From Burkholderia cepacia GG4 (GTDB lineage Bacteria > Pseudomonadota > Gammaproteobacteria > Burkholderiales > Burkholderiaceae): a stretch of DNA of 64,000 nt. The notes under the pieces are model-generated. The model made no database searches. It had not been told where the DNA came from and saw nothing but the letters and a program-made list of their open reading frames with translations. A program made the translations under genes and the position numbers. Every line of letters begins with the position of its first letter. Positions within the stretch are counted from its first letter, which is position 1. Location of the stretch: positions 2,108,001 through 2,172,000 of the forward strand of contig NC_018513.1 of assembly GCF_000292915.1 (NCBI RefSeq), read 5' to 3'. Shown here piece by piece: positions 7,307 to 17,144 of this stretch.

Positions 7307-7655
7307 AAAGAAAAAAATTATAACAGACAGTTCGCCGATTTAGAACGGGTCGCATGCATTTTGTGAATATTCCTGTGAAATTTTTCGGCCGGCCGGCCGC
7401 ACAACCCGACCCGTATGCACCCGCGGCGCTAGCACCGTGCATGCCCGCCTAATCGAAAAGGACGATGGCCGTTTCGCCACGGATCGTTACCGTGCGGTTG
7501 CCCTGCGCGAGATCGATTCGCAGGCGCAGCGCCCGACCGCATGCCGATCGAGACGGCACGTCCCCGCTCCGTCCGCCGCACCGACATGCCGGCGGCGGTC
7601 TCGGTCGCGATTGCGGTCAGGACTTCCTGTAACGGTCTCCGACAAAGGCCAGTGA
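7307..7655. other. Intergenic region without a supportable gene
   Basis: A 349-base region between tRNA-Pro and the phosphatase-like gene. It contains the tRNA promoter side (AT-rich 7307-7385), the palindromic run ggccggccggcc near 7387, and a few short imperfect hairpins. No coding frame with a ribosome binding site was seen before 7656. Confidence 0.5.
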
Positions 7656-8534
7656 ATGAACCAGAAAAACGAAATTTCCCGCCGACATTTTCTCCGGCTG
7701 GGTGCAGGCACGATAGGCATGGCGCTGGGCAGCGCGTCGTTGCTGTCCGCGTGCGGCGGCGACTCGATCTCGGTCGCAACGGTCACGACACCCAGGCTCG
7801 GCACGGCAGCCAACTTTCGCGATACGGCAGGACCGGACGGAACGGGCTACGCGACGGCAAGCGGCGCAGCGATGAAAAAAGGCGTGATCTACCGCTCCCC
7901 CGCGCTCGCGTTGTCCGCTGCCGACCTCGCAACCGTCAATACGCTCGGTATCACGCAGGTTTGCGATCTGCGTACGACCTCTGAAATCCAGACGCAGCCG
8001 GATGTGACATTGAACGGCGCCACGTGGCAGAACCTCAACGTGCTCGGCGTCGCCAATCTCGGGCCGCTTCCGACCACCGGCGCCACCGCGACGGCGTTCA
8101 TGCAAAGCATGTACCGCGCGTTCGTCACGTCGGAAACGGCGCGGACGAGCTACCACGCACTATTCGCGGGCTTTGCCGCGTCCGGCGGCAACCTGGTGTT
8201 CCACTGCACGGCCGGCAAGGATCGCACCGGTTGGGCGACGGCCATTCTGCACACGATCCTGGGTGTGCCCCAGCAGACGATTCTCGCCGACTACCTGCTG
8301 ACCAACGTCTATAGCGCGTCCGAAATCGCCGCGTCCGTTGCACACGCGCAAAAGGCCGGCGGACAGGATGCGGCCGACATGATGGCCGCGCTGCAGGGGG
8401 CGCAAGCCGCCTACTTGCAGACAGCACTCGATCAGGTCACGACGTCGTACGGATCGATGGCGTCGTACATCAGCAATGGCCTGCAGCTCGACCAGGCAAC
8501 GCTGAATTCGATCCGGCAGCGCATGCTGGTCTGA
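7656..8534 (+). CDS. Tat-exported tyrosine-protein-phosphatase-like lipoprotein
   Basis: A 292-aa protein. Residues 9-30 carry a twin-arginine signal (SRRHFLRLGAG), followed by a lipobox-like LSAC at Cys33, so it is probably exported folded and lipid-anchored. The catalytic domain belongs to the bacterial Y_phosphatase3 (DSP-like) family: GTAANFRDTAG near 50, DLRTTSE at 104-110 and the P-loop HCTAGKDRTG, with nucleophile Cys184 and Arg190 of CX5R. Related enzymes act on phosphotyrosine or phosphoinositides. The ribosome binding site AAAGG lies 7 bases before the ATG. It stands alone, with no neighbouring kinase, so its substrate is unknown. Confidence 0.86.
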   Translation: MNQKNEISRRHFLRLGAGTIGMALGSASLLSACGGDSISVATVTTPRLGTAANFRDTAGPDGTGYATASGAAMKKGVIYRSPALALSAADLATVNTLGITQVCDLRTTSEIQTQPDVTLNGATWQNLNVLGVANLGPLPTTGATATAFMQSMYRAFVTSETARTSYHALFAGFAASGGNLVFHCTAGKDRTGWATAILHTILGVPQQTILADYLLTNVYSASEIAASVAHAQKAGGQDAADMMAALQGAQAAYLQTALDQVTTSYGSMASYISNGLQLDQATLNSIRQRMLV

Positions 8535-8880
8535 ACGGCCCGGCGAGCGGCGATGGCACTATCGCGGCCCCGCCGCGGTCGCCCCGGATCGGCGACGATG
8601 TCGCTCCTCGCACGAAACCCGCGCGAACCGGGACTGACGCGGGTTTGCCGATCCGGCCGCCGATGCCGCCTCCGCTTCGACTGAAACCAAACGACCGTTT
8701 GATCTTGTCGCCCCGCCGCCGCGAATCCGTTGTCCCGTCTCCCGCCGGCCGGTCTTGCGCCGACTCCCGCTGTTTGGTAACGCCGCTCTAGCACGCTATG
8801 ACACACTGCACGGCATCGACACCCGCGCCGTGCATTGGCCGTGCGCGCGCGTCGATCACGACAAGACATGGAGACAGACG
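8535..8880. other. Intergenic region with one possible terminator hairpin
   Basis: This 346-base spacer holds AAACCCGCG/CGCGGGTTT (8615-8623/8638-8646), a 9-base stem with a 14-base loop ending in TTT. It may end the phosphatase-like gene. The rest shows no gene with a ribosome binding site. Confidence 0.45.
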
Positions 8881-11091
8881 ATGCGGAATGCGGTCCGGCG
8901 CGGCCATCGCTCGCCTTTGGCAATTTTCGACTGGAGATCCGGCCCGCGACGCGCGGCCGCGTCGGTTTCACTCGGCACCTCCCGTGCGCTCGGCTGCAGT
9001 GCACTTGCGCTCGCGCTGCTCTGCACCGGCTGCGCGGAACCGGCCGCGCAGCGCGACGGCAACGCGTCGATCGCATCGACGAAGATCGAACGCGCAAAGG
9101 CGGAACGCCTCGCCCATGAACAGCAGATCGCACGCGCCGTGCCGTCGCTCGCGTCGATCAGCCTCACGCAACCGCGTCCGTTCACGCTGCGCGACTCGGG
9201 GCAGAACGGCGCGATGACGTTCCTGCGCGACGTCGATTTCCGCATCGTCAACAACCTCGGCTTCTTCATCCACCAGTTGTCCGCGACACTCGTGCCGACG
9301 CAGGCCGGCGCGCCGATCGTGTTCGACGATCCGACGAGCTTCGAGATCGACGTGCACAAAGGCGTGGTCACGCTCGACGACGCGAAGCTGACCGCGCTTT
9401 TCAACACCTACATCTTCGGCTACCGCAACGCGCCGCTGCGCAAGCTCGCCGTCTCGGCTGGTGACGGGGTGATCCATCTGCAAGGCGAGATGCAGCGCGA
9501 CGGCTGGGTGCCGTTCTCGCTGACCGGCACGCTCGCGGTCCGCGACGGCAGCCAGCTCGTGTTCCACCCGACCGGCGTGCGCGTGTCGGGCATCAACGCG
9601 CAGGCGGTGATGCGCGCAGCCAACGTGAAGATGGCCGATCTGCTGAAGGTCGAGACGCCGATCGCACGACTCGCCGGCGACGACCTCGTGATGTCGGTCG
9701 ACAAGCTGATGCCGCCGCCGCGGCTGAAGATCAGGATCACCGCGCTGCGCGTGACCCCCGCCGGCCTCGACCTGACGCTCGACGACGGCTCGCACGCCGG
9801 CTTCGCGTTGCCCGCGAACGCGCCGCAACAGGCGATGTACATCCGCGGCGGCGACGTGAAATTCATGCGCTCGATGCCGATGAACGCCGACATCCTGATC
9901 GGCCCCGTCGATCCGGCGAAGCGCGACCAGAATTTCGTGTTCGACCTGTATCACTATCGCGACCAGGTATCGGCCGGCTATTTCAATTTCGACGAACGCG
10001 GCGCGATGGCGATCCGCATGCCGTCGTACGCGGGGCCCGCAAGCGGTGCCCCGCTCGGCAATGCGGCAGCTCGGCTGAACGACAGCTTCCTCGCCGCGCA
10101 GCAGAACGTGCTGCGCGACTCGCGCCAGCACTGGGAAGCGTTTGCGCTCGTGGCCGGCGCGCCACAGCCCGGCATGCAGAAAGTCGCGATGCGGCGCACG
10201 TCGACCACGCCGTTCAACGAACGCCACGTGTCGAACCGCAACCCGACGATCCATCTGCACAACGTCGACTTCAACCTGTCCGGCGACATCGGCTTCCATG
10301 TCGAGGATCTCGACGTCCAGATGATCGCGAAGCGGCCTGGCGAACCCGTCGACCTCGACGATCCGAACCAGTACGACATCCGCATTCTGGGCGGCACGGT
10401 CGTCGAATCGTGGAAGGCGATGTCCGCGCTCTTCAACAACTATCTGCTCGACTACTCGCCGCGCTCGCTGAACGACCTGCAATTGAGCGCGGATGGCCAG
10501 GACCTGCGTGTCCAGGGCGGCATCAAGCTCTGGAACCATGTGCCCGGCGTGTGGCTGCCGACCGACATGAAGGGCTCGCTCTCGGTGCTCGACGACCGGC
10601 ACCTAGCATTCAAACCGTCGCAGGTGTCGGTGCTCGGCATCCCGCAGGCGCAGCTACTGCGCTCGCTCGGCATCGAGCTCGCGTCGCTGACGCCGCTGCA
10701 GCGCCGCGGCGCGGAACTGCGCGGCGACGCGCTCGTGCTCGACCAGTACACGGTGTTTCCGCCGCCGATCCTGAACGGCAAGCTCGGCCACGCGACGGTC
10801 GAACGCGACGGGCTGCGCCTCACGTTCCGGCGAGCCGCCGACGTGCCCGTGCCGAAGCGGCCGCAAATCGACGCGTCGAGCTACATGTGGATGGAGGGCG
10901 GCGACATGAAGATGTTCAATGTGCTCGAACTGAACGTGCGCGCGTTGATCCGGAATTCGGCCAAGGCCGGCCCGATGCGTTTCGACCTGTACGGCTACCG
11001 CAGCCAGGTCGCGCAGGGTTCGGTGCGGATGCTGCCGGACGGCACGCTCGTCGTCGACATGGGCAAGCCGAATCCGCTCGCAGCGCGCTGA
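8881..11091 (+). CDS. Large lipoprotein with an internally duplicated domain, unknown function
   Basis: A protein of 736 aa from the ATG at 8881, chosen for its GGAGA ribosome binding site; an upstream ATG at 8755 lacks one. After a basic N-terminus, ALALALLCTGC gives a lipobox at Cys51. The mature part consists of two homologous halves of about 290-310 residues, near 105-415 and 450-735. Paired motifs are VDFRIVNNLGFFIHQL with VDFNLSGDIGFHVEDL, DDPTSFEIDVHKGVVTLDD with DDPNQYDIRILGGTVVESW, and FDLYHYRDQV with FDLYGYRSQV. The pattern is beta-rich. I do not recognise a named function; an envelope location is inferred. Confidence 0.82.
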   Translation: MRNAVRRGHRSPLAIFDWRSGPRRAAASVSLGTSRALGCSALALALLCTGCAEPAAQRDGNASIASTKIERAKAERLAHEQQIARAVPSLASISLTQPRPFTLRDSGQNGAMTFLRDVDFRIVNNLGFFIHQLSATLVPTQAGAPIVFDDPTSFEIDVHKGVVTLDDAKLTALFNTYIFGYRNAPLRKLAVSAGDGVIHLQGEMQRDGWVPFSLTGTLAVRDGSQLVFHPTGVRVSGINAQAVMRAANVKMADLLKVETPIARLAGDDLVMSVDKLMPPPRLKIRITALRVTPAGLDLTLDDGSHAGFALPANAPQQAMYIRGGDVKFMRSMPMNADILIGPVDPAKRDQNFVFDLYHYRDQVSAGYFNFDERGAMAIRMPSYAGPASGAPLGNAAARLNDSFLAAQQNVLRDSRQHWEAFALVAGAPQPGMQKVAMRRTSTTPFNERHVSNRNPTIHLHNVDFNLSGDIGFHVEDLDVQMIAKRPGEPVDLDDPNQYDIRILGGTVVESWKAMSALFNNYLLDYSPRSLNDLQLSADGQDLRVQGGIKLWNHVPGVWLPTDMKGSLSVLDDRHLAFKPSQVSVLGIPQAQLLRSLGIELASLTPLQRRGAELRGDALVLDQYTVFPPPILNGKLGHATVERDGLRLTFRRAADVPVPKRPQIDASSYMWMEGGDMKMFNVLELNVRALIRNSAKAGPMRFDLYGYRSQVAQGSVRMLPDGTLVVDMGKPNPLAAR

Positions 11092-11112
11092 CGTGCATCG
11101 CCCGCCTGCATG

Positions 11113-11150
11113 AAAAAAGCCCGGTGGCGCTTCGCCAACCGGGCTCTTTC
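11113..11150 (-). terminator. Terminator between converging genes
   Basis: A hairpin built on GCCCGGT/ACCGGGC (11119-11144) has an A run on the left and a T-rich tail on the right. It could end both the minus-strand translation operon and the plus-strand lipoprotein gene. Confidence 0.75.
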
Positions 11151-11169
11151 TGCTATTCGCGCGTCGCGC

Positions 11170-11583
11170 TCAGTCGTGCTTCAGTCCGTCGATCACATCG
11201 AGAAGCGCCTGTCGCAATGCGATCACGTCGACCGCTGCACCCGGCTTGCCCGGCGCACGCACATCGGCGACCGGCACGTCGGGCTCGACCGGTGCTGCGG
11301 CGGCGCGTTCGCCGCCCGGCGAATCGAGCCGGTTGCGCGCCCCGTTGATCGTGAACCCCTGTTCGTACAGCAACTCGCGAATCCGCCGGATCAGCAGCAC
11401 TTCGTGGTGCTGATAATACCGGCGATTGCCGCGCCGCTTCACCGGCCGCAACTGCGTGAATTCCTGTTCCCAGTAACGCAGCACGTGCGGCTTGACCCCA
11501 CACAGTTCGCTGACTTCGCCGATCGTGAAGTAGCGCTTCGCGGGAATCGGAGGCAAGACGACTTTCTCAACCGTAGTGGTCAT
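11170..11583 (-). CDS. MerR-family transcriptional regulator
   Basis: A 137-aa protein with an N-terminal MerR winged helix (YFTIGEVSELCGVKPHVLRYWE, RRGNRRYYQHHEVLLIRRIR, LLYEQGFTINGARNRL). Its C-terminus is short, Ala/Pro-rich and lacks metal-binding cysteines. It follows ihfA at the end of the translation operon, an order seen across Burkholderiales, where it is annotated only as a MerR-like protein. The ligand is unknown, and the lack of a recognisable sensing domain suggests it is not a metal sensor. Confidence 0.9.
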   Translation of the reverse strand: MTTTVEKVVLPPIPAKRYFTIGEVSELCGVKPHVLRYWEQEFTQLRPVKRRGNRRYYQHHEVLLIRRIRELLYEQGFTINGARNRLDSPGGERAAAAPVEPDVPVADVRAPGKPGAAVDVIALRQALLDVIDGLKHD

Positions 11584-11645
11584 CGTCGGTTAACCGTCGG
11601 TAAAGGGTGCGCGGCGGCCGCGCGGAGACCTCAGCGCGCGGAGCC

Positions 11646-12041
11646 TTACTCCGCGCCGTTTTCGACCAGCGCCTTCAGCTTCTGGCTCGCGTGGAAGGTT
11701 ACCACCCGGCGGGCCGCGATCGGGATCGCCTCGCCCGTCTTCGGATTACGACCCGGACGCTGCGGCTTGTCGCGCAGCTGGAAGTTGCCGAACCCCGACA
11801 GCTTGACGCTCTCACCGTTTTCGAGGGCGTCGCGGATCACTTCGAAAAACGCCTCGACCATGTCCTTCGCTTCACGCTTGTTCAGCCCGACGCTGTCGAA
11901 CAGCAGCTCCGCCAGTTCCGCTTTCGTCAGCGTCGGCGTCTCGGTGGACGCCGGCGCCGAAGCGTCGCGGTTCATGGCGCTGCGTTGCGCCGTCAGGAGG
12001 GCTTCGAATTCACTCGAGGTCATGTCGTTCATATCTGCCAT
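11646..12041 (-). CDS. ihfA: Integration host factor subunit alpha
   Basis: This is the DNA-bending HU/IHF-family protein. The core runs from [20 protein letters not shown] through [30 protein letters not shown] and [14 protein letters not shown] to [14 protein letters not shown]. The beta-arm proline of GRNPKTGE is present. At 131 aa it is about 30 residues longer than E. coli IhfA because of an N-terminal Ser/Ala/Thr-rich extension ([16 protein letters not shown]). It follows pheT, the conserved position in proteobacteria. An alternative ATG at 12032 would shorten it by three residues. Confidence 0.93.
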   Translation of the reverse strand: MADMNDMTSSEFEALLTAQRSAMNRDASAPASTETPTLTKAELAELLFDSVGLNKREAKDMVEAFFEVIRDALENGESVKLSGFGNFQLRDKPQRPGRNPKTGEAIPIAARRVVTFHASQKLKALVENGAE

Positions 12042-12104
12042 ACAGCGCGTTAAACCAAAACTTACGATGGGGAAAAGCCACCCGCGAACGGGCGGCCCCT
12101 CTCC

Positions 12105-14534
12105 TTAGCCGCGCAGGCGCGCACCAGCACGAGCCATCCGCTCGACCAGCGTCTGGATCGCCTGATCGACGACCTCGTCCTGTAGCGTGCCAGCCGCATC
12201 CTGCAGCGTCACGCGGAAGGCAAGGCTCTTCTCGTGCGCGGCAAGACCACCGGAAGTATTTGATTTTGCACGAAATTCGTCGAAGAGTACAACCTTCTGA
12301 ACGAATCGGCAGGCGTCCTCGGCCAGCGCCTTCTTCATTTCATCGAAAAGTGCCTGAACCTCGACCGCTTGATCGACCACGACGGCGATATCGCGACGCA
12401 CCGGCGGGAATTTCGACACGTCGGTCGGTGCCGGCAGCGCACGCGCGATCAGCGCGTCGGCGTCGATTTCGAACATCACCGGTGCATGCGGCAGCTCGTA
12501 CTTCTGCATCAGGCGCGGATGCAGCTCGCCGATCCAGCCGACTGCGCGGCCATCGACTTCGATGCGTGCGCTGCGGCCCGGATGGAGGGCCGGATGCTCG
12601 GCCTTCACGAAACGCGCGGCGGCCGGCGCGAGCAGCGCCTCGAGATCGCCCTTCACGTCGAAGAAATCGACCGCACGGGTTGCCACGCCCCACTGCTCGT
12701 CGACCGCCGGGCCGTACGCGAGCGCGCCGACCCGCTTCGGCTGCGTGTAGCCTTCGACGGTCAGTTCGCCAGCCTTCACCGACGGATCGGCGAGGAACAC
12801 ACGGCCCGTTTCGAACACGCGCACGCGATCCGCGCGACGGTTCAGGTTGTGGCGCAGCACCGAGATCAGGCTGCCGAACAACGTCGTGCGCATCACCGAC
12901 AGCTGGCTCGCGATCGGGTTCAGCAGGCGGATCGGGTTGTCGTTGCCGGCGAAGTCGTGCTCCCACTCCGCATCGACGAAGCTGAAGTTGACCGTTTCCG
13001 CATAGTCGCGTGCCGCCAGCGCATGACGGATGTCATGGATCGAACGCTGCGTCTCGTTGGTCGCGCGCATCTCGCTCGTCGCGACCGGCGGACGCGCCGG
13101 AATCTTCTCGAAGCCGTAAATGCGCGCGACTTCCTCGATCAGGTCTTCCTCGATCTCGATGTCGAAGCGGTGCGACGGCGGCGTGACCAGGAATGCGTCG
13201 TCAGCACGCTCGAACGGCAGGCGCAGGCGCGTGAAGATGTCCGCGATCTCGTCGGCGTCGATCTTCACGCCGATGATGCGGTTCGCGCGCGACACGCGCA
13301 TCTTCACCGGTGCGCGCTGCGGCAGGTTCACCGCCTGGTCGTCGACCGGGCCGGCCTTGCCGCCGCAGATCTCGAGAATCAGCTGCGTGATGCGCTCGAC
13401 GTGCTCGACAGTCGTCGCATAGTCGACGCCGCGCTCGAAGCGATGGGCCGCATCGGTCGAGAAGTTGTACTTGCGCGCACGGCCGCGGATGCTGTCCGGC
13501 CACCAGAACGCGGCTTCCAGGTAGATGTTGGTCGTGTCGAGCGTGACGGCCGTGCTGTCGCCGCCCATGATGCCCGCGAGGCTTTCGACCTGACGGTCGT
13601 CCGAAATCACGCCAACCGTTTCGTCGAGTTCGACCGTGTTGCCGTTCAGCAGCTTCAGCGACTCGCCGCGCTTGCCCCAGCGCACCTCGATGCCGCCGTG
13701 GATCTTGTCCAGGTCGAACACGTGCGACGGACGGCCGAGCTCGAACATCACGTAGTTCGAGATATCGACGAGCGCAGACACGCTGCGCTGGCCCGAACGC
13801 TCGAGGCGTTCGACCATCCATTGCGGCGTCTTCGCATGCGCGTTCACGCCGCGGATCACGCGGCCCGAGAAGCGGCCGCACAGATCGGGCGCAGCGATGC
13901 GCACGGGGAGCGTCTCGTCGAGCTCGACGCGCACCGGACGGATGTCGACCGGCGTCAGCGGCGCGCCGGTGATCGCAGCCGTCTCGCGCGCGATGCCGAA
14001 CACCGACAGGCAGTCGGCCTTGTTCGGTGTCAGCTTGATTTCGAAGATCGTGTCGTCGAGATTGAGCGTGTCGCGGATGTCCTGGCCGACTGGCGTGTCT
14101 TGCGGCAGGATCAGCAGGCCGCTGTGGTCCTCGGACAGCTTCAGCTCGCGCGCCGAGCACAGCATCCCCTGGCTCTCCACGCCGCGCAGCTTCGACAGCT
14201 TGATCGCGAACGGCTTGCCGCCCTCTTCTGCCGGCGGCAGTTCCGCGCCGACCAGCGCAACCGGCACCTTGATGCCGGGCGCCACGTTGGGTGCGCCGCA
14301 CACGATATTCAGCGTCGCGCCGGTGCCGGCGTCGACCTGGCAGACATTGAGCTTGTCCGCATCCGGATGCTTGACGACTTCGAGCACGCGGCCGACGACG
14401 ATCTTCGACGTCGGCGGCGCAGCCTTGCTCAGCGATTCGACTTCGAGCCCCGCCATCGTCAGCGCGTGCGACAGTTCGTCGGTCGTCAGCTGCGGGTCGA
14501 CAAAGGTTCTCAACCAGGATTCAGGGAATTGCAT
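12105..14534 (-). CDS. pheT: Phenylalanine--tRNA ligase beta subunit
   Basis: An 809-aa subunit of the alpha2-beta2 class II phenylalanyl-tRNA synthetase, normal length. It starts [20 protein letters not shown]. An EMAP-type tRNA-binding domain follows ([32 protein letters not shown]), then the B3/B4 editing region ([18 protein letters not shown]), the B5 domain (RIGVKID-type segment), a catalytic-like domain, and a C-terminal FDX-ACB anticodon-binding domain ([18 protein letters not shown]). It lies between pheS and ihfA with a 96-base gap from pheS. Confidence 0.97.
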   Translation of the reverse strand: MQFPESWLRTFVDPQLTTDELSHALTMAGLEVESLSKAAPPTSKIVVGRVLEVVKHPDADKLNVCQVDAGTGATLNIVCGAPNVAPGIKVPVALVGAELPPAEEGGKPFAIKLSKLRGVESQGMLCSARELKLSEDHSGLLILPQDTPVGQDIRDTLNLDDTIFEIKLTPNKADCLSVFGIARETAAITGAPLTPVDIRPVRVELDETLPVRIAAPDLCGRFSGRVIRGVNAHAKTPQWMVERLERSGQRSVSALVDISNYVMFELGRPSHVFDLDKIHGGIEVRWGKRGESLKLLNGNTVELDETVGVISDDRQVESLAGIMGGDSTAVTLDTTNIYLEAAFWWPDSIRGRARKYNFSTDAAHRFERGVDYATTVEHVERITQLILEICGGKAGPVDDQAVNLPQRAPVKMRVSRANRIIGVKIDADEIADIFTRLRLPFERADDAFLVTPPSHRFDIEIEEDLIEEVARIYGFEKIPARPPVATSEMRATNETQRSIHDIRHALAARDYAETVNFSFVDAEWEHDFAGNDNPIRLLNPIASQLSVMRTTLFGSLISVLRHNLNRRADRVRVFETGRVFLADPSVKAGELTVEGYTQPKRVGALAYGPAVDEQWGVATRAVDFFDVKGDLEALLAPAAARFVKAEHPALHPGRSARIEVDGRAVGWIGELHPRLMQKYELPHAPVMFEIDADALIARALPAPTDVSKFPPVRRDIAVVVDQAVEVQALFDEMKKALAEDACRFVQKVVLFDEFRAKSNTSGGLAAHEKSLAFRVTLQDAAGTLQDEVVDQAIQTLVERMARAGARLRG

Positions 14535-14630
14535 GGATGTCTACGTTCGAAACAGGTTAGATCGACGCCCGGGCCCCGTCGGAAACGTCCGGCGGGGCGT
14601 GCGCGGGCACATGTCGGCGCGGCGCTTGCG

Positions 14631-15644
14631 TTAGGCGAACTGGCGCAGGAAACGCAGATCGTTCTCGAAGAACAGCCGGAGATCCTGGACGCCGTAGCGC
14701 AGCATCGTCAGGCGCTCGAGGCCGCTGCCGAACGCGAAGCCGATGTAGCGCTCGGGATCGAGGCCCATGTTGCGGATCACGGTCGGATGCACCTGCCCCG
14801 AGCCGGAGATCTCGAGCCATTTGCCGGCGTTCTTGCCGTGCTCGAACATCATGTCGATCTCGGCCGACGGTTCCGTGAACGGGAAATACGACGGACGGAA
14901 GCGCACGAGGATGTCGTCGCGCTCGAAGAATTTCTTCAGGAAATCGGTATAGACGCCCTTGAGGTCGGCGAAGCTGATGTTTTCGTCGATCCACAGCCCC
15001 TCGACCTGATTGAACATCGGCGAGTGGGTCGCATCGCTGTCGACGCGATACGTGCGGCCCGGCGCGATCACCTTGATCGGCGGACGGTTCATGCGCGCGT
15101 AACGCACCTGCATCGGGCTCGTGTGCGTGCGCAGCAGCAGTTGGCGGCCGTCGGCATCCTTGCCTTCGACGTAGAAGGTGTCCTGCATCGAACGCGCCGG
15201 ATGGTTCTCCGGGCTGTTCAGCGACGTGAAGTTGTACCAGTCGGTCTCGATTTCGGGACCATCGGCCACGTCGAAGCCGATCGAGCGGAAAATCTGTTCG
15301 ACGCGCTCCCAGGTGCGCATCACGGGGTGCAGGCTGCCTGCACCGGCGCCGCGGCCCGGCAGCGTGACGTCGATTGCCTCGGCGGCGAGGCGCTGGTTCA
15401 GCAGCGCGTCGGCGAGCGCCTGGCGACGTGCGGTCAGCGCGGCTTCAACCTGCTGCTTCACGACGTTGATGCGTGCGCCTTCGGTCTTGCGTGCTTCGGG
15501 ATCGAGCTTGCCGAGGCCCTTGAGCAACTCGGTCAGCGCACCCGACTTGCCGAGAAATCGTGCTTTCTCGTTTTCGAGCGTGGTGATGTCGGCAGCCTGT
15601 TCGAAGGACTGCTGCGCGTCGGCGACAATCTGGTCCAGATCCAT
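14631..15644 (-). CDS. pheS: Phenylalanine--tRNA ligase alpha subunit
   Basis: The catalytic subunit charging tRNA-Phe. The start at 15644 ([20 protein letters not shown]) gives 337 aa, matching the family, and has a GATGGGA ribosome binding site; the longer open frame from 15698 begins inside the leader. An N-terminal coiled coil (residues about 1-90) is followed by the class II core: [29 protein letters not shown] (motif 2 region), and [17 protein letters not shown] (motif 3). A terminator-like hairpin separates it from rplT. Confidence 0.97.
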   Translation of the reverse strand: MDLDQIVADAQQSFEQAADITTLENEKARFLGKSGALTELLKGLGKLDPEARKTEGARINVVKQQVEAALTARRQALADALLNQRLAAEAIDVTLPGRGAGAGSLHPVMRTWERVEQIFRSIGFDVADGPEIETDWYNFTSLNSPENHPARSMQDTFYVEGKDADGRQLLLRTHTSPMQVRYARMNRPPIKVIAPGRTYRVDSDATHSPMFNQVEGLWIDENISFADLKGVYTDFLKKFFERDDILVRFRPSYFPFTEPSAEIDMMFEHGKNAGKWLEISGSGQVHPTVIRNMGLDPERYIGFAFGSGLERLTMLRYGVQDLRLFFENDLRFLRQFA

Positions 15645-15700
15645 AGATCCCATCATTTCCAACGTCATTCGATCTTGGCGTGCGAAATCGCCCACCAAAC

Positions 15701-15724
15701 AAAAAAGGGGCTCGGAAGAGCCCC
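15701..15724 (-). terminator. Terminator or attenuator between rplT and pheS
   Basis: On the minus strand GGGGCTC-TTCC-GAGCCCC is followed by six T. It lies after rplT and about 57 bases before the pheS start. It may simply end the infC-rpmI-rplT transcript or act as an attenuator for pheST. No convincing Phe-rich leader peptide precedes it. Confidence 0.8.
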
Positions 15725-15792
15725 GTTTTCGCTGCAGCGGCCGAGACTACCGGAACGTCGCTGCAACTAACCACGCAGTGCTAATTTCGCAA

Positions 15793-16152
15793 TTAGGCTG
15801 CAACGGCGGCTTTCACCTGCTTGACGATCGCAGCAAAAGCAGCCTTGTCGAACACCGCCATGTCGGCCAGGACCTTACGGTCGAGTTCGATCGACGCCTT
15901 CTTCAGGCCGTTGATGAACACGCTGTAGGTCATGTCGTGCTGGCGAACTGCCGCGTTGATACGCGTGATCCACAGTGCGCGGAACACACGCTTCTTGTTG
16001 CGGCGATCGCGGTACGCGTACTGACCAGCGCGCATCACCGCCTGCTTGGCGATGCGGTAGACGTTATTGCGACGGCCGCGATAACCCTTGGCCAGGTTGA
16101 TGATCTTCTTGTGGCGGGCCCGTGCGGTTACCCCACGTTTGACTCGAGGCAT
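15793..16152 (-). CDS. rplT: 50S ribosomal protein L20
   Basis: A 119-aa, strongly basic protein with the L20 signature: [61 protein letters not shown] and a globular C-terminus ([20 protein letters not shown]). It binds 23S rRNA early in large-subunit assembly. It lies 30 bases after rpmI. In E. coli L20 represses its own operon, but this cannot be confirmed from sequence here. Confidence 0.98.
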
Positions 16153-16182
16153 GTTTCTCTCCTTAGAGTATCAGTTGAGGGG

Positions 16183-16380
16183 TTACGCGAACGGCAGCAT
16201 CGCGCGGACGGAGTTCAGATCGGAATCATGAACTGCCGTTGCGCCGCGCAGGTGACGCTTGTTCTTCGTGGTTTTCTTGGTCAGGATGTGACGCTTGAAG
16301 GCTTGACCGCGCTTGACGGTACCGCCCGGACGCACCACGAAGCGCTTTGCAGCACTCTTCTTGGTCTTCATCTTAGGCAT
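16183..16380 (-). CDS. rpmI: 50S ribosomal protein L35
   Basis: A 65-aa protein starting [20 protein letters not shown], with the family core [20 protein letters not shown] and [20 protein letters not shown]. An upstream ATG adds three residues (MFV) not found in the family, so the internal start was chosen. It sits between infC and rplT as in most bacteria. Confidence 0.97.
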
Positions 16381-16570
16381 GACGAACAACTCCAGTTTAT
16401 TAGATGGCGATGGGTGTGCGGTTGGCTTGCGCCCTTGACCCGCCCTTCGAAACCCAGTCCACTTGTGTACGGCGAACCGCTTGCGCAGCCGCCGTCATTG
16501 CTGGCACGTCGCCCTGACCGGGCAACGCGCCGAACCACTGCCGAACCTGCGCGGCAAGCGCGCGGGCCCG
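16381..16570 (-). other. infC-rpmI spacer, possible ribosomal-protein leader
   Basis: This 190-base spacer has no supportable gene. In E. coli the region before rpmI carries the L20 translational operator. A comparable structure here is possible but I could not fold it reliably, and no promoter stands out. Confidence 0.25.
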
Positions 16571-17095
16571 TTACTTCTTTTTCTTCGGCGAGAGCACCAT
16601 GATCATCTGGCGCCCTTCCATCTTCGGCATCTGCTCGACCTGGCCGACTTCCTCGAGATCCGTGCGCAGACGCTCAAGCATCCGCATACCGATCTCCTGG
16701 TGAGCCATTTCGCGACCGCGGAAACGCAACGTGATCTTCGTCTTGTCGCCCTCTTCGAGGAAGCGCACGAGGTTGCGAAGCTTGACGTTGTAGTCACCGT
16801 CATCGGTACCCGGGCGGAACTTGACTTCCTTGACCTGGATGACCTTCTGCTTCAGCTTCGCTTCGTGCTGCTTCTTCGATTCCTGGTACTTGAACTTGCC
16901 GTAATCCATCAGACGGCAAACCGGGGGAACCGCTTGCGGCGCGATTTCCACCAGGTCAACATCCAGTTCTTCCGATTTACGGAAAGCATCAGCGAGTTTT
17001 ACGATACCGAGCGGTTCGTTCTCGAGCCCGACCAGACGCACTTCCGGCGCAGTGATTTCACCGTTGATGCGATGCGACGACTTATCAGTAGCGAT
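16571..17095 (-). CDS. infC: Translation initiation factor IF-3, non-canonical ATC start
   Basis: IF3 checks initiator tRNA and start codons on the 30S subunit. The first in-frame ATG, at 17041, would remove the conserved N-terminus. Reading upstream gives (I)[20 protein letters not shown], a normal IF3 beginning, starting with ATC at 17095. An AGAGGA ribosome binding site lies about 8 bases before it, giving 174 aa. The two domains and linker are intact ([60 protein letters not shown]). Rare AUU/AUC starts on infC support autogenous control by IF3 in E. coli; the same mechanism is inferred here. Confidence 0.95.
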   Translation of the reverse strand: MATDKSSHRINGEITAPEVRLVGLENEPLGIVKLADAFRKSEELDVDLVEIAPQAVPPVCRLMDYGKFKYQESKKQHEAKLKQKVIQVKEVKFRPGTDDGDYNVKLRNLVRFLEEGDKTKITLRFRGREMAHQEIGMRMLERLRTDLEEVGQVEQMPKMEGRQMIMVLSPKKKK

Positions 17096-17144
17096 GTTAC
17101 GTTTCCTCTAAAAATTAAAAAAACGAGCCGCGCTGCCAGGGCGG

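Noticed and set aside
12369-15770. A plus-strand open frame of 1133 codons opposite pheT and pheS
   Set aside because: It is antisense to two clearly conserved synthetase genes, is full of His/Arg/Asp-rich low-complexity sequence typical of GC-rich shadow frames, and has no ribosome binding site.
15701-15774. Possible Phe-rich leader peptide (GLFRAPFLF) for pheS attenuation
   Set aside because: Its Phe codons come from the terminator T tract itself and lie within or after the hairpin, so they could not control it in the usual way.
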